Source: an uncultured Candidatus Melainabacteria bacterium
GTDB taxonomy: Bacteria > Cyanobacteriota > Vampirovibrionia > Gastranaerophilales > Gastranaerophilaceae
Direction of reading: 5' to 3'
Assembly (NCBI GenBank): GCA_934717895.1
Contig: CAKUZO010000018.1
Coordinates: forward strand, 1 to 28,627
Length of the DNA stretch: 28,627 nt
Shown here: positions 21,540-28,627 of the stretch, in pieces
How the letters are laid out: every line of letters begins with the position of its first letter
How positions within the stretch are numbered: the stretch's first letter is position 1
Made by a program: the position numbers and the translations under genes
The notes under the pieces: model-generated
Database searches by the model: none
Told to the model about the DNA's origin: nothing
What the model saw: the letters and a program-made list of their open reading frames with translations, nothing else

Positions 21540-22501
21540 ACAAAACAGAACAAATAATTGAACTTGCAATGATGTTTCAAAACAGTTATTGCGGACTATG
21601 TATAGAAGATATTGAACATCACTTTGAATGTTCCAGACGTTCTGCAGAGAGAATGAAAGCCTTACTATTTGACTTATTCCCTGAGAAGGTTGAAGAAGTT
21701 CCAACTTCTGAGAAAAAGAAACGCTGGAGATTTGTCAAAGGTGCAATGAATGCTTTAATTTCATTTACAGCAGATGATTTTGCTAATCTTGAATACTTGA
21801 AAGGTTTGTCGAATGACGAAAACAAACGAAAAGAACTAGACGAACTCATTGCAAAAATCAAGGCATTAACACCTCAAAAGAATTTGCAATCTCTTGATAC
21901 AGATGTTTCTGCAATTATGGAATCAGAGGGTTTTGCCGTTAGGCAGTATTCAGGTGTAAACATTGAGCCAAAGATTTTAGAAGAGCTTAGGATTTCAATG
22001 CTTGCATTTAAAAAGATTCAATTTAATTATCCGATAAAAGGAGAAATGAAAACAATTACTCTTAATCCGTACGGACTTGTTATTGCTGACAAATACTATC
22101 TTGTTGGTTACAATGAGTATGTTGGGGATTTAAGACAGTATAGAGTTGACAAAATCAGTGAGTTAGCAATATTAGATGAATATTTTGAAAAAGATGAAAA
22201 GTTTTCATTGACAGAATATAGCAACAATTCATTTTGCGTTTATCAAGAAGACCCAATTGACATTGTTCTTGAATTTGACAAATCTGTAGCCAATGATGTT
22301 TTGAATTATCACTTTCATCCGACACAAAAGATGAAACAACTTGAAAACGGTAATGTGCAGGTAAAATTTATTTGTGGTGGGAAATATGCAATTTGCCATG
22401 AGCTTTTCAAATGGGGTGGTAAAGTCCAGATTAAAAAGCCCGTAGAATTGAAAGATTACTACAAACAATATCTTTCTGATGTATTGAATAATATAAAGTA
22501 G
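21527..22501 (+). CDS. WYL-domain transcriptional regulator
   Basis: DNA-binding regulator (324 aa). The N-terminal winged helix (about 1-70: TEQIIELAMMFQNSY, CSRRSAERMKALLFDLFP, KKRWRF) is followed by the WYL domain (about 150-240: LRISMLAFKKIQFNY, LNPYGLVIADKYYLVGYNEY, DLRQYRVDKISEL) and a C-terminal WCX-like extension (PIDIVLEFDKSVANDVLNYH). WYL regulators of the BrxR/CapW kind repress phage-defence operons until a ligand or nucleic acid is bound. Here the gene overlaps the end of nuclease 3 by 13 nt, so it belongs to the operon and may sense infection for it. GAGA 5-8 nt upstream is a weak ribosome binding site. Its end nearly touches the convergent antitoxin gene. Confidence 0.88.
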   Translation: MSRLNKTEQIIELAMMFQNSYCGLCIEDIEHHFECSRRSAERMKALLFDLFPEKVEEVPTSEKKKRWRFVKGAMNALISFTADDFANLEYLKGLSNDENKRKELDELIAKIKALTPQKNLQSLDTDVSAIMESEGFAVRQYSGVNIEPKILEELRISMLAFKKIQFNYPIKGEMKTITLNPYGLVIADKYYLVGYNEYVGDLRQYRVDKISELAILDEYFEKDEKFSLTEYSNNSFCVYQEDPIDIVLEFDKSVANDVLNYHFHPTQKMKQLENGNVQVKFICGGKYAICHELFKWGGKVQIKKPVELKDYYKQYLSDVLNNIK

Positions 22502-22502
22502 T

Positions 22503-22808
22503 TTATGCAACCTCCAATTCATAGCCTAATTCTTGAAAAATTTTAACGATAGTAGAGAATTTAGGTTCTTTTTCAGATTTAAAAATACTGTAAAGATGAG
22601 TTCTGGACATCCCAACTTTTTCTGCAAACCCAGAAACTGTATCTTTCGCTTTAATAACTATTTCTAATGCTCGATAAAATGAATTAAAATCTCCATCTTC
22701 AAGATAATCTTTTAAACTGGTATTCAAGTATAATTTGATATCTTCATCAGATTTTAAATCATTAACTATGTAATTTTCTAAATCAAGCGTATGTTTTAAT
22801 TCTTTCAT
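22503..22808 (-). CDS. HigA-type antitoxin (TIGR02684-like)
   Basis: DNA-binding antitoxin (101 aa) that neutralises the toxin encoded just upstream and represses the pair. The N-terminal part shows the addiction-module antidote pattern (LKSDEDIKLYLNTSLKDYLEDGDFNSFYRALEIVIKAKD), followed by a helix-turn-helix (SGFAEKVGMSRTHLYSIFKS, then FSTIVKIFQELGYELEV). The ATG at 22808 overlaps the toxin stop (ATGA) and has GGAG 9 nt upstream, so translation is coupled; the longer frame to 22823 is less likely. The toxin-first order is typical of HigBA-type modules. Its 3' end is 1 nt from the WYL gene end on the other strand. Confidence 0.88.
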   Translation of the reverse strand: MKELKHTLDLENYIVNDLKSDEDIKLYLNTSLKDYLEDGDFNSFYRALEIVIKAKDTVSGFAEKVGMSRTHLYSIFKSEKEPKFSTIVKIFQELGYELEVA

Positions 22809-23128
22809 TGTAAGTTTCTCCATTCTTGAAGTATACTTTTTGCTTTTTCAATATCCTTTGATTGGGTAGATTTATCTCCACCATTTATTAACAAAACAAT
22901 TATATTATCAACTTCTGTATAGTAAATCCGATAACCGGAGCCAAATTTCAATCGAAGTTCAGATATTTCATTATCGATCTTTTTATGATCACCAAAATTA
23001 TTTTCCAATAACCTAGTTAATCTACTTTGGACTCTGGCTTTTGTAGTTTTATCCAACGAATCCATCCATTCAATAAATGGAATCTTGTCATTTGCAAGTT
23101 GGGCAATTTTGATAATCCGTTGTTTCAT
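22805..23128 (-). CDS. RelE/HigB-like toxin (TIGR02683-like, Gp49 family)
   Basis: Toxin of a type II toxin-antitoxin pair (107 aa), expected to be a ribosome-dependent mRNase. The family pattern is clear: FIEWMDSLDKTTKARVQSRL, the NNFGDHKK segment, ELRLKFGSGYRIYYTE and the hallmark LLINGGDKSTQSKDIEKAK. The start at 23128 (MKQRIIKIAQ) is supported by a promoter that puts the transcription start at this ATG; longer frames (ATG at 23155 or 23218) include or pass the promoter. No Shine-Dalgarno, so probably leaderless. It is divergent from hamA, sharing about 70 nt. Such modules are common in mobile elements and may stabilise this defence island. Confidence 0.88.
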   Translation of the reverse strand: MKQRIIKIAQLANDKIPFIEWMDSLDKTTKARVQSRLTRLLENNFGDHKKIDNEISELRLKFGSGYRIYYTEVDNIIVLLINGGDKSTQSKDIEKAKSILQEWRNLQ

Positions 23129-23134
23129 ATTTAT

Positions 23135-23163
23135 ATTGTATTCTATGGCAGACATTTTGTCAA
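23135..23163 (-). promoter_or_regulatory. Promoter of the toxin-antitoxin operon, leaderless geometry
   Basis: On the minus strand: perfect TTGACA (23163-23158), 17-nt spacer, TACAAT (23140-23135), then 6 nt to the toxin ATG at 23128. Confidence 0.7.
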
Positions 23164-23164
23164 G

Positions 23165-23192
23165 TTTTAATTTACTATATTTAAGATATAAT
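23165..23192 (+). promoter_or_regulatory. Promoter of the Hachiman operon, leaderless geometry
   Basis: Perfect TATAAT (23187-23192) lies 6 nt before the hamA ATG. The -35 is weak (TTTTAA, 23165-23170, 16-nt spacer). It is back to back with the toxin promoter. Confidence 0.5.
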
Positions 23193-23198
23193 AAAGTC

Positions 23199-24218
23199 AT
23201 GAGTAAGGATGATAACACACAAACTTTAGAACAATTAAAAGACCAAATTCCTGCCTTGATTAATGTTCAAACTTTTGATGAATCTTTAGCTATTTGTCTT
23301 GCAAATATTTTTCAGATAACAGAAAATGAAAGTAGTATTTCTATTGATAATATAAAAACCAATGTTTTTTCCTACTGTTTAAAACCAAACATAAGTTGCA
23401 CGGATTATTGTTATGAAAAATTAGCCGATATTTTATTTAAACATATTATTCAATATACGATACCAAGATCAGAAATCAAAGAAGCTGAAGCAAAAAGCAA
23501 TCCGTCTTATATAATTGAATTACAAGAAAAAGCCAAACAAAGATTTGTTGACTACTGGAAAAATAGAAAACTAATACTAGAACAAGAAAATATTGATGAT
23601 GAGAGTGTTACAAAAAGTGGTGAAGGCGGTGAAGAATTGCTGTTTTTACTTGCTGAACAAATTTTAGGTTTACCTCAAGCATTGTGTAAAATGAATTTAA
23701 AAACTTCCGGAAGTATGCATTTTCATGGTGCAGACGGAATACACATCGGTCTTACCGAAGATAATTCTAAACTAGCACTGTATTATTCTGAAGTTAAAGT
23801 TTATAAAGATGTGGACACTGCAATAAAAAAATGTTTGGAAAGTATTACTCCTCTATTAAAAAGAGAAGAAAAAGAGCAATTTGAGTTAAATTTATTAAAT
23901 TCGAATTTAGATATTGGTAATAATGTCATGTTAGCAAATAAATTAAAAGAATATTTCAATCCGAATAGGATAGAATGTACTGAATTAACAGAAATACGAG
24001 GTTTATGTCTGATTGCTTTTAATGAAGAAAAATATGAAAATTTTGACTATGAACAAAATGCACGAAATATTAGACCAGCAATTTCTGATTGGATGTTAAA
24101 ATTTGAAAAAGAAAAAATCAACAATGACATAAAAGATATAATTATTAATGTATTTTTTATACCTATGACTTGTGTTGAGACATTTAGGGAAACTTTTAGA
24201 AAAAAGATAGGTTGTTAG
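23199..24218 (+). CDS. hamA: Hachiman HamA (DUF1837 nuclease)
   Basis: Nuclease subunit of the Hachiman anti-phage system (339 aa). HamA proteins carry a DUF1837/PD-(D/E)XK fold and form a complex with the HamB helicase that degrades DNA on activation. The conserved core is visible: GEGGEELLFLLAEQ (141-154), FHGADGIHIG with Asp179, and YYSEVKVYKD with Glu198 and Lys200. The N-terminal 130 residues are helical. The ATG at 23199 was chosen because TATAAT lies 6 nt upstream and the longer frame from 23085 runs over the toxin promoter on the other strand; there is no Shine-Dalgarno. hamB follows after 1 nt. Identification rests on the motif set plus the adjacent helicase. Confidence 0.85.
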   Translation: MSKDDNTQTLEQLKDQIPALINVQTFDESLAICLANIFQITENESSISIDNIKTNVFSYCLKPNISCTDYCYEKLADILFKHIIQYTIPRSEIKEAEAKSNPSYIIELQEKAKQRFVDYWKNRKLILEQENIDDESVTKSGEGGEELLFLLAEQILGLPQALCKMNLKTSGSMHFHGADGIHIGLTEDNSKLALYYSEVKVYKDVDTAIKKCLESITPLLKREEKEQFELNLLNSNLDIGNNVMLANKLKEYFNPNRIECTELTEIRGLCLIAFNEEKYENFDYEQNARNIRPAISDWMLKFEKEKINNDIKDIIINVFFIPMTCVETFRETFRKKIGC

Positions 24219-24219
24219 A

Positions 24220-26829
24220 ATGATTGATATTTGTCAAGAATTATCCTCTGATATTATTGAAAGTGAACTTTTTAACAAAGAATACAAAAAATTATGTTTA
24301 AATTTGGCAATTGAACAGATTAAAAATGTAGATTCTTTTGTACCCGTTAGTATTGATAAGTGTAACTTGCAATATCTTTTAAAATGTGCAAATATATTTT
24401 CTCAAACAAATAACAATATTTTAAAAGAAAAAGCTTTAAGAATAGCGCAATTTTCCTTTGAACACGGAAATACAACAGAAAAAGAATGTGCATTTATTAT
24501 TGTAAGTACTTTAACCAATAATCCATCTATAAGTTTGGCAAAAGAAAACCATTTATTAGATGATAATATAGAATATTACTTACCACTGAATCTAACTTTG
24601 CAAAAATTAGAACAAGAAAATACATATGCATACGAAAATGGAAACACAACAACAATCTGTAATTCCTTTCAAAAAAAATTTATTGATAGAACAGCTAAAA
24701 CTGATTGTAAAATGCTTTCGATATCAGCACCAACGTCCTCTGGGAAGTCATATATTGTTTTACAATGGTTGATAAAAAATCTAGAACTTGAAAATAACAA
24801 CCAAATTAATATAGCAATTATTGTACCTACAAGGGCTTTAATTAATCAATATGAAAGAGATTTAAATCAAAAATTAAATGATAATATAGACCAAGTTCAT
24901 ATTGAAACTATGCCTTTTCGCAATGGTAACATTTTAGACAAACGTAAATCAATATATATTTTTACTCAAGAAAGAATGAATGCATTTTTAGCTAAAAATA
25001 TGGATATAAAATTTAAAATTTTGTTTGTTGATGAAGCTCAAAAAATAGGTGATGGGCATAGAGGGGTTTTATTGGAAACCATAGTAGAAAAAATCAGAAG
25101 CACAGCGAGTAATACTCAGATCGTTTTTGCAAGCCCATTTGTGGAAAATCCGCAAAGTATTTATCCCGGTACAGAATTTTTAAAAGACAATTTAATGACT
25201 ATTAACCAAAATTTTTATAAGATTGAAAGAATTAAGGGGAAACCATTATTGTGGAATGTCTTTATAATATATAATGAAAATTTATTATTATTGGGACAGA
25301 TTAATTTAGATAGTAAAATAAAAGGCAAGTCTATCCCTAATACAATTGCAAAATTTGTACAAACATTAACCTTTAATAATGAAGATGGAAATTTAATATA
25401 TGCCAATAATCCTTCTGATGCAGAAAAAATTGCAGAATTATTATATGAAAAATCTTACTATAATATAGAAAAAAATGAAGAAATTCAAAAATTAACTAAA
25501 TTATGCAAAGAAATTGTTCATAAAGATTTTAGTTTAATTAAATTTTTAAAAAGAGGGATTGCATTTCACTATGGAAGTATGCCACAGTTAATCAGGGCGA
25601 AGATTGAAGAATTGTTTAATCAAAAGACTATAAAATATTTGATTTGCACATCTACACTTTTAGAAGGCGTAAACCTTTCTTGTAAAAATATTTTTATTAA
25701 AAATCCAAAAAGGTCACAACAAATAAAAATGACAACACCAGATGTTTTTAATTTGGTTGGAAGGGCTGGCCGTCTTAAAAAAGAATTTTATGGAAACATT
25801 TTTTATATCGATTGGGATGAAGCTCCTTTAACAAAAGAGGAAACTACGGTCGAAAGAACAATTAATAGAATTCTACATAAAAATTTTAAGGAAATTCTTA
25901 GTTCATTAAATTCGGATTTTTTTGATTTAAAAATAAAAAATAAAGAACATAGAGATAGCCTGGAGGCAACTTTGGGATATTTATATACACAATATATTAA
26001 ATTGGGCGATATCAAAAGAAATAAAGAAGTTCAAGAAGCATATTCACTCGATGAAATAAAACAATTAAATGAGGCATTATTAAGTTATTCACAAAGAATT
26101 AAAATTCCGAAAAAAATATTGGAAAAACATCCGATTGTATATCATTACTCAATGCAGAAACTACTAGAATATTTTGAAGAAAGGCATCCTGATAATCCAA
26201 AAGAATATTTGGTCAATTTAAAAGATAAAGAAAAAATGAAAGAATCAATATTTAGATTCTTAAATAGGATGAATCGATATTTCAACACGGGAATTTTTGG
26301 AGAAAAAACTACTTGGTATATTACATTTTTAGTTAAGCATTGGCTTACTTTTCAAAATTTAAGCGTAATAATAAACTTAAGATATGAAAATTATAAGGAT
26401 GTTGATAAAGAGATTAAAATATCTATTAGAAAAAGTTTTAAAGATATTGACGATTACGCACGTTATTTAATTCCAAAACTATTGAGTTGTTATATTGATG
26501 TTCTTAATTTTTATCTGGAAGAAAATGGTCATAAAGATTTGATCTATAATGATGACGATATAGAGATGTTGTTAGAGTACGGCATTGATAATAAAACTCA
26601 AAAATCGATGATTACAATCGGATTATCAAGAGCTACAATTATAAATTTATTTGACATAAAAACAGAAGCAGAACAATATTTACTCGATAATATAGAAATG
26701 GATGAAAAACAAATTCTAAGATGGTTAAATTCAAATATTTCATATATAAAAACTAATGATAAAATTCCAGAATTATTAATTGAAGAAATAGATAATATTT
26801 TATTTAAATATAAAAGTGCAATAAATTAA
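24220..26829 (+). CDS. hamB: Hachiman HamB (DEAD/DEAH-type SF2 helicase)
   Basis: Helicase subunit (869 aa) of the Hachiman system, acting with HamA. Superfamily 2 motifs appear in order: Walker A APTSSGKS (170-177), motif Ia VPTRALINQ (about 202-210), motif II as DEAQ (271-274, ILFVDEAQKIGDG), motif III-like FASPF, and in the second RecA domain ICTSTLLEGVNL and NLVGRAGRLKK (motifs V and VI). The first 150 residues (accessory helices) and the last 270 have no recognised enzyme motif. All helicase motifs are intact. The start lies 1 nt after the hamA stop with only a weak GATAGG upstream, so translation is probably coupled. A hairpin follows at 26842. Confidence 0.87.
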   Translation: MIDICQELSSDIIESELFNKEYKKLCLNLAIEQIKNVDSFVPVSIDKCNLQYLLKCANIFSQTNNNILKEKALRIAQFSFEHGNTTEKECAFIIVSTLTNNPSISLAKENHLLDDNIEYYLPLNLTLQKLEQENTYAYENGNTTTICNSFQKKFIDRTAKTDCKMLSISAPTSSGKSYIVLQWLIKNLELENNNQINIAIIVPTRALINQYERDLNQKLNDNIDQVHIETMPFRNGNILDKRKSIYIFTQERMNAFLAKNMDIKFKILFVDEAQKIGDGHRGVLLETIVEKIRSTASNTQIVFASPFVENPQSIYPGTEFLKDNLMTINQNFYKIERIKGKPLLWNVFIIYNENLLLLGQINLDSKIKGKSIPNTIAKFVQTLTFNNEDGNLIYANNPSDAEKIAELLYEKSYYNIEKNEEIQKLTKLCKEIVHKDFSLIKFLKRGIAFHYGSMPQLIRAKIEELFNQKTIKYLICTSTLLEGVNLSCKNIFIKNPKRSQQIKMTTPDVFNLVGRAGRLKKEFYGNIFYIDWDEAPLTKEETTVERTINRILHKNFKEILSSLNSDFFDLKIKNKEHRDSLEATLGYLYTQYIKLGDIKRNKEVQEAYSLDEIKQLNEALLSYSQRIKIPKKILEKHPIVYHYSMQKLLEYFEERHPDNPKEYLVNLKDKEKMKESIFRFLNRMNRYFNTGIFGEKTTWYITFLVKHWLTFQNLSVIINLRYENYKDVDKEIKISIRKSFKDIDDYARYLIPKLLSCYIDVLNFYLEENGHKDLIYNDDDIEMLLEYGIDNKTQKSMITIGLSRATIINLFDIKTEAEQYLLDNIEMDEKQILRWLNSNISYIKTNDKIPELLIEEIDNILFKYKSAIN

Positions 26830-26841
26830 TATTTCACTGCA

Positions 26842-26869
26842 AATTCCCTGTTAATTGATGTAGGGAATT
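26842..26869 (+). terminator. Hairpin after hamB
   Basis: AATTCCCT (26842-26849), 12-nt loop, AGGGAATT (26862-26869), 13 nt after the hamB stop. No T run follows, so termination strength is doubtful. Confidence 0.4.
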
Positions 26870-26989
26870 ATGCTATAAATAGTTGATATACCTAGAAATT
26901 ACAAGAAAAATAATGTATAAATTGCTAAAAAACTAGTAAATACCCAGTAAAAAGTCTTTATCAGGGAATTTGAACCGAGCCTGTTGCTC

Positions 26990-27013
26990 ACTGGACTGTT
27001 CGCTCCAGTTTTT
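26990..27013 (+). terminator. Terminator-like hairpin, plus strand
   Basis: ACTGGA (26990-26995), 8-nt loop, TCCAGT (27004-27009), then TTTT. A plausible stop for transcripts coming from hamB. Confidence 0.5.
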
Positions 27014-27051
27014 AGTCCACAAAAAAGCATTAAGACCATTTAAAAACACTG

Positions 27052-27074
27052 AAAGCCCGCAGTTAGCGGACTTT
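27052..27074 (-). terminator. Terminator-like hairpin, minus strand
   Basis: Arms 27052-27060 and 27066-27074 with a 5-nt loop. In the minus-strand RNA all nine pairs form (one G-U); in the plus strand one pair is lost. CAGTGTTTTT follows on the minus strand. It fits as the end of the transcript of the gene at 27294-27734. Confidence 0.5.
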
Positions 27075-27091
27075 ATAAAGCAAAAATCAAA

Positions 27092-27155
27092 CAGAGAATT
27101 TATTTTACTAAAATTCTCTGCTTTTATATGCTTATTTTTATTGAAATTCTCTTTT
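27092..27155. repeat. Inverted-repeat unit B (AGAGAATTT / AAATTCTCT)
   Basis: CAGAGAATTT (27092-27101) pairs perfectly with AAATTCTCTG (27111-27120), and a further AAATTCTCTTTT lies at 27144-27155. AGAGAATTTA and TTGAAATTCTCTTT occur 48 nt apart, against 47 nt in unit A at 4860-4920. Confidence 0.55.
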
Positions 27156-27293
27156 CACCAGAGACCTAGTCCAAAATGGATTACAATACATATGTATCAA
27201 TAGGATTCTTTTCCAAATTTTGTAAGCTACATTGTAGATTACTACTAATTTTATCAAATATGTCCAAAATATAAGGTTTCATTGTTATAAAAT

Positions 27294-27734
27294 TTATTTG
27301 ATTATTTTGAGGGAAATTATGATACTGCACCAAAAATTTTTTATTGCTTTTAATTCTTCCGTAGATAAATTTTCAAATGGATCTTGTTCTGAATAACAGT
27401 GAAACATAGATAAATGAATAAAAGAACATCCAAACATATAAACATTTTTTGCCCATCCATGTAAATTCAAAATATTGTTAATTAATTCAAAATCTTTTAT
27501 TTGTTTTTTACCAATTTTCCATTTTTCATTATTTAAAGTTTGTTGAATTAAACATTGTCTAATTTCTTGTTCTTGAGATAATAAAAATAGCACTCTAACC
27601 ATCGAATCTAACTCTTGCCTTAATATTGAAATACAATTTCCATAAAGTTTTTGTTTATATAATAATTTGATACTTTTATCATTTTCTTCAGAGCGTTTTT
27701 GAATTGTCATACAAAATTGTTTTAAATTTTTCAT
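27294..27734 (-). CDS. Hypothetical helical protein (146 aa)
   Basis: Not recognised. Nearly all of the sequence looks alpha-helical: KSIKLLYKQKLYGNCISILR, QELDSMVRVLFLLSQEQEIR, then KQIKDFELINNILNLHGWAK, NVYMFGCSFIHLSMFHCY and a C-terminal STEELKAIKNFWCSIIISL. The helical-bundle look and the charged RQELDSMVR segment resemble HEPN- or AbiV-like small proteins, but the HEPN motif R-x4-6-H is not evident, so this is only a suggestion. GAGG 8 nt before the ATG supports the start. It follows the serine recombinase on the same strand by 32 nt and is probably co-transcribed with it, as cargo or accessory gene of that element. Confidence 0.6.
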   Translation of the reverse strand: MKNLKQFCMTIQKRSEENDKSIKLLYKQKLYGNCISILRQELDSMVRVLFLLSQEQEIRQCLIQQTLNNEKWKIGKKQIKDFELINNILNLHGWAKNVYMFGCSFIHLSMFHCYSEQDPFENLSTEELKAIKNFWCSIIISLKIIK

Positions 27735-27766
27735 AAATGTACCTCAAAACAATTTTAACATTAAAA

Positions 27767-28627
27767 TTATAAACTTACTATTAATCTTTGCAAACTTAAC
27801 TCTTCTGGCTGAGTTCCGTTAAGAATTTGTTCGGTTAATTCAGGTGAAATGTATTTTAAATTCATAATGTTGCGAATATATTTAGAATCTTTTAAGCCTT
27901 CTTCTGTTTGTAAATCTTCAATAGTTTTACCCGATTGAATTTGCTTGTGATAATAAAAACTTTTTACTATCGCATTTACAAGATATGGATTCGGCTCTGG
28001 AGTATCATATTCTTTAGCATTCAAAATTAAAATATTATCATTTCTTGAGAGCTGTGTGATTTTTATATTTTTTGAAATTACAATAGGAGTCAGTTCCTCA
28101 TTTTTATCCGGAACAACAATTTCTTGATTATTTGCCAAAGCATTCAAAACTTTCTTTATTGATGTTTCATTATATGTTATTTCAATCAAATTTTTTGAAA
28201 CCATGATTTTATGAATAATTGCTCTTATAAGTTTGGGCTCTGAATAATCTTGGATATCTTGCGCTATATAAATCAATTTGTTTTGCTTGCTAATTTTGTA
28301 TTCCGAGACAATTTTTTGAATTTGTTTTTTATCCTGTAAAAATTCTTTCGTTGTTTCAATTACAAATTTCTCGACTTCACCTGCGGGAATTTTTGAAACC
28401 GAACCTGTTTCTTCATTGTTTTTCAAAGCCCTGCTTATATAGTAACGATATCTTCTGCCATGACTATTGCTATGACTCGGAGTCATTTTATTTCCCAAAT
28501 CGTCATAAATTAAGCCTGCAAGAAGTGAATTAGAAGAAGATTTAACCCCACAAGTTTTATCAACTTTATTTTCATACAATAACTTTTGCACTTTCTCAAA
28601 AAAATCATCACAAATAATAGCTTCATG
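27767..28627 (-). CDS. Large serine recombinase, 3' part (cut by window end)
   Basis: C-terminal 286 codons of a second large serine recombinase. The reading frame is open to the window end, starting HEAIICDDFFEKVQKLLYEN, so the N-terminal catalytic domain should lie beyond 28627. It aligns with the recombinase at 8024-9604 over its whole length: LLAGLIYDDLGNKMTPSHSN against LLAGLLFDDKGNKMSPSYSN, RYRYYIS, the VNAIVKSFYYHK block, and the end YISPELTEQILNGTQPEELS. The zinc-ribbon cysteines are missing in both. The two proteins are clearly diverged, so they belong to different elements and not to a recent duplication. Whether the missing half is intact cannot be seen. Confidence 0.88.
   Translation of the reverse strand, partial: HEAIICDDFFEKVQKLLYENKVDKTCGVKSSSNSLLAGLIYDDLGNKMTPSHSNSHGRRYRYYISRALKNNEETGSVSKIPAGEVEKFVIETTKEFLQDKKQIQKIVSEYKISKQNKLIYIAQDIQDYSEPKLIRAIIHKIMVSKNLIEITYNETSIKKVLNALANNQEIVVPDKNEELTPIVISKNIKITQLSRNDNILILNAKEYDTPEPNPYLVNAIVKSFYYHKQIQSGKTIEDLQTEEGLKDSKYIRNIMNLKYISPELTEQILNGTQPEELSLQRLIVSL

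Larger units (their letters stand above)
26830..27293. other. Intergenic region downstream of hamB
   Basis: About 460 nt with no credible gene. It has a weak hairpin after hamB, a plus-strand terminator-like hairpin, a minus-strand terminator-like hairpin and inverted-repeat unit B, all listed separately. CAGGGAATTT (26962-26971) is an inverted copy of AAATTCCCTG (26841-26850). The run of structured elements suggests an element boundary. Confidence 0.5.

Noticed and set aside
23085..23198. Upstream ATG adding 38 residues to HamA
   Set aside because: The extension overlaps the toxin coding start and both divergent promoters; the inner ATG has a TATAAT 6 nt before it.
26955..26985. T-arm-like sequence (minus strand GGTTCAAATTCCC), a possible tRNA fragment
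   Set aside because: The T stem does not pair properly and no acceptor, D or anticodon arm can be built around it.
26970..27203. 77-codon ORF on the plus strand
   Set aside because: No ribosome binding site; it runs through two terminator-like hairpins and inverted-repeat unit B, so its reading frame is most likely accidental.
1..28627. CRISPR array
   Set aside because: No regularly spaced direct repeats of 20-40 nt were seen, and no cas-like gene is present.

Overview
The window is AT-rich bacterial chromosome. A host segment (about 1-4820) is followed by a long accessory region (about 4820 to the end) that starts directly downstream of ssrA. The best lineage guess is a gut Vampirovibrionia/Melainabacteria (Gastranaerophilales-like) bacterium. 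This rests on the tmRNA tag (resume codon Ala, then NNVIKADFSRAQALAA, which resembles the (A)ANNIV... tags of Cyanobacteria), low GC, an HD-domain/AroC/Xer housekeeping neighbourhood, and several -10 boxes lying exactly 6 nt before an ATG. The assignment is an inference and I could not test it.

Host segment: on the minus strand, a secreted NTF2-like protein, chorismate synthase (aroC), an HD-domain phosphohydrolase and a small charged protein. On the plus strand, a XerC/D recombinase (probably leaderless) and the complete tmRNA gene with promoter and terminator.

Accessory region, left to right: (i) a two-gene CBASS anti-phage operon (Cap5 HNH-SAVED effector plus CD-NTase) behind a promoter with a palindrome over its -35; (ii) a large serine recombinase with its DUF2924 partner, convergent with CBASS across a 16-bp-stem bidirectional terminator; (iii) prophage-like genes (ParB-domain DNA methyltransferase, DUF5681 protein, large terminase) without any capsid or portal gene; (iv) a 34-aa ORF, a DnaC/IstB-like ATPase, a TPR protein and a WG-repeat protein, followed by a tail fragment of a tyrosine integrase; (v) a divergent XRE regulator and a five-gene operon with three PD-(D/E)XK nuclease-like proteins (two of them paralogues), a small beta-rich protein and a WYL regulator; (vi) a HigB/HigA-type toxin-antitoxin pair; (vii) a Hachiman system (HamA nuclease, HamB helicase) divergent from the toxin; (viii) terminators and repeats, a small helical protein and the 3' part of a second large serine recombinase that runs off the window.

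Together this looks like a mobile-element hotspot next to ssrA that has accumulated defence modules. CBASS and Hachiman are recognisable known systems. The most likely undescribed systems are the XRE/three-nuclease/small-protein/WYL operon (17334-22501) and the ATPase-TPR-WG cluster (13671-17107).
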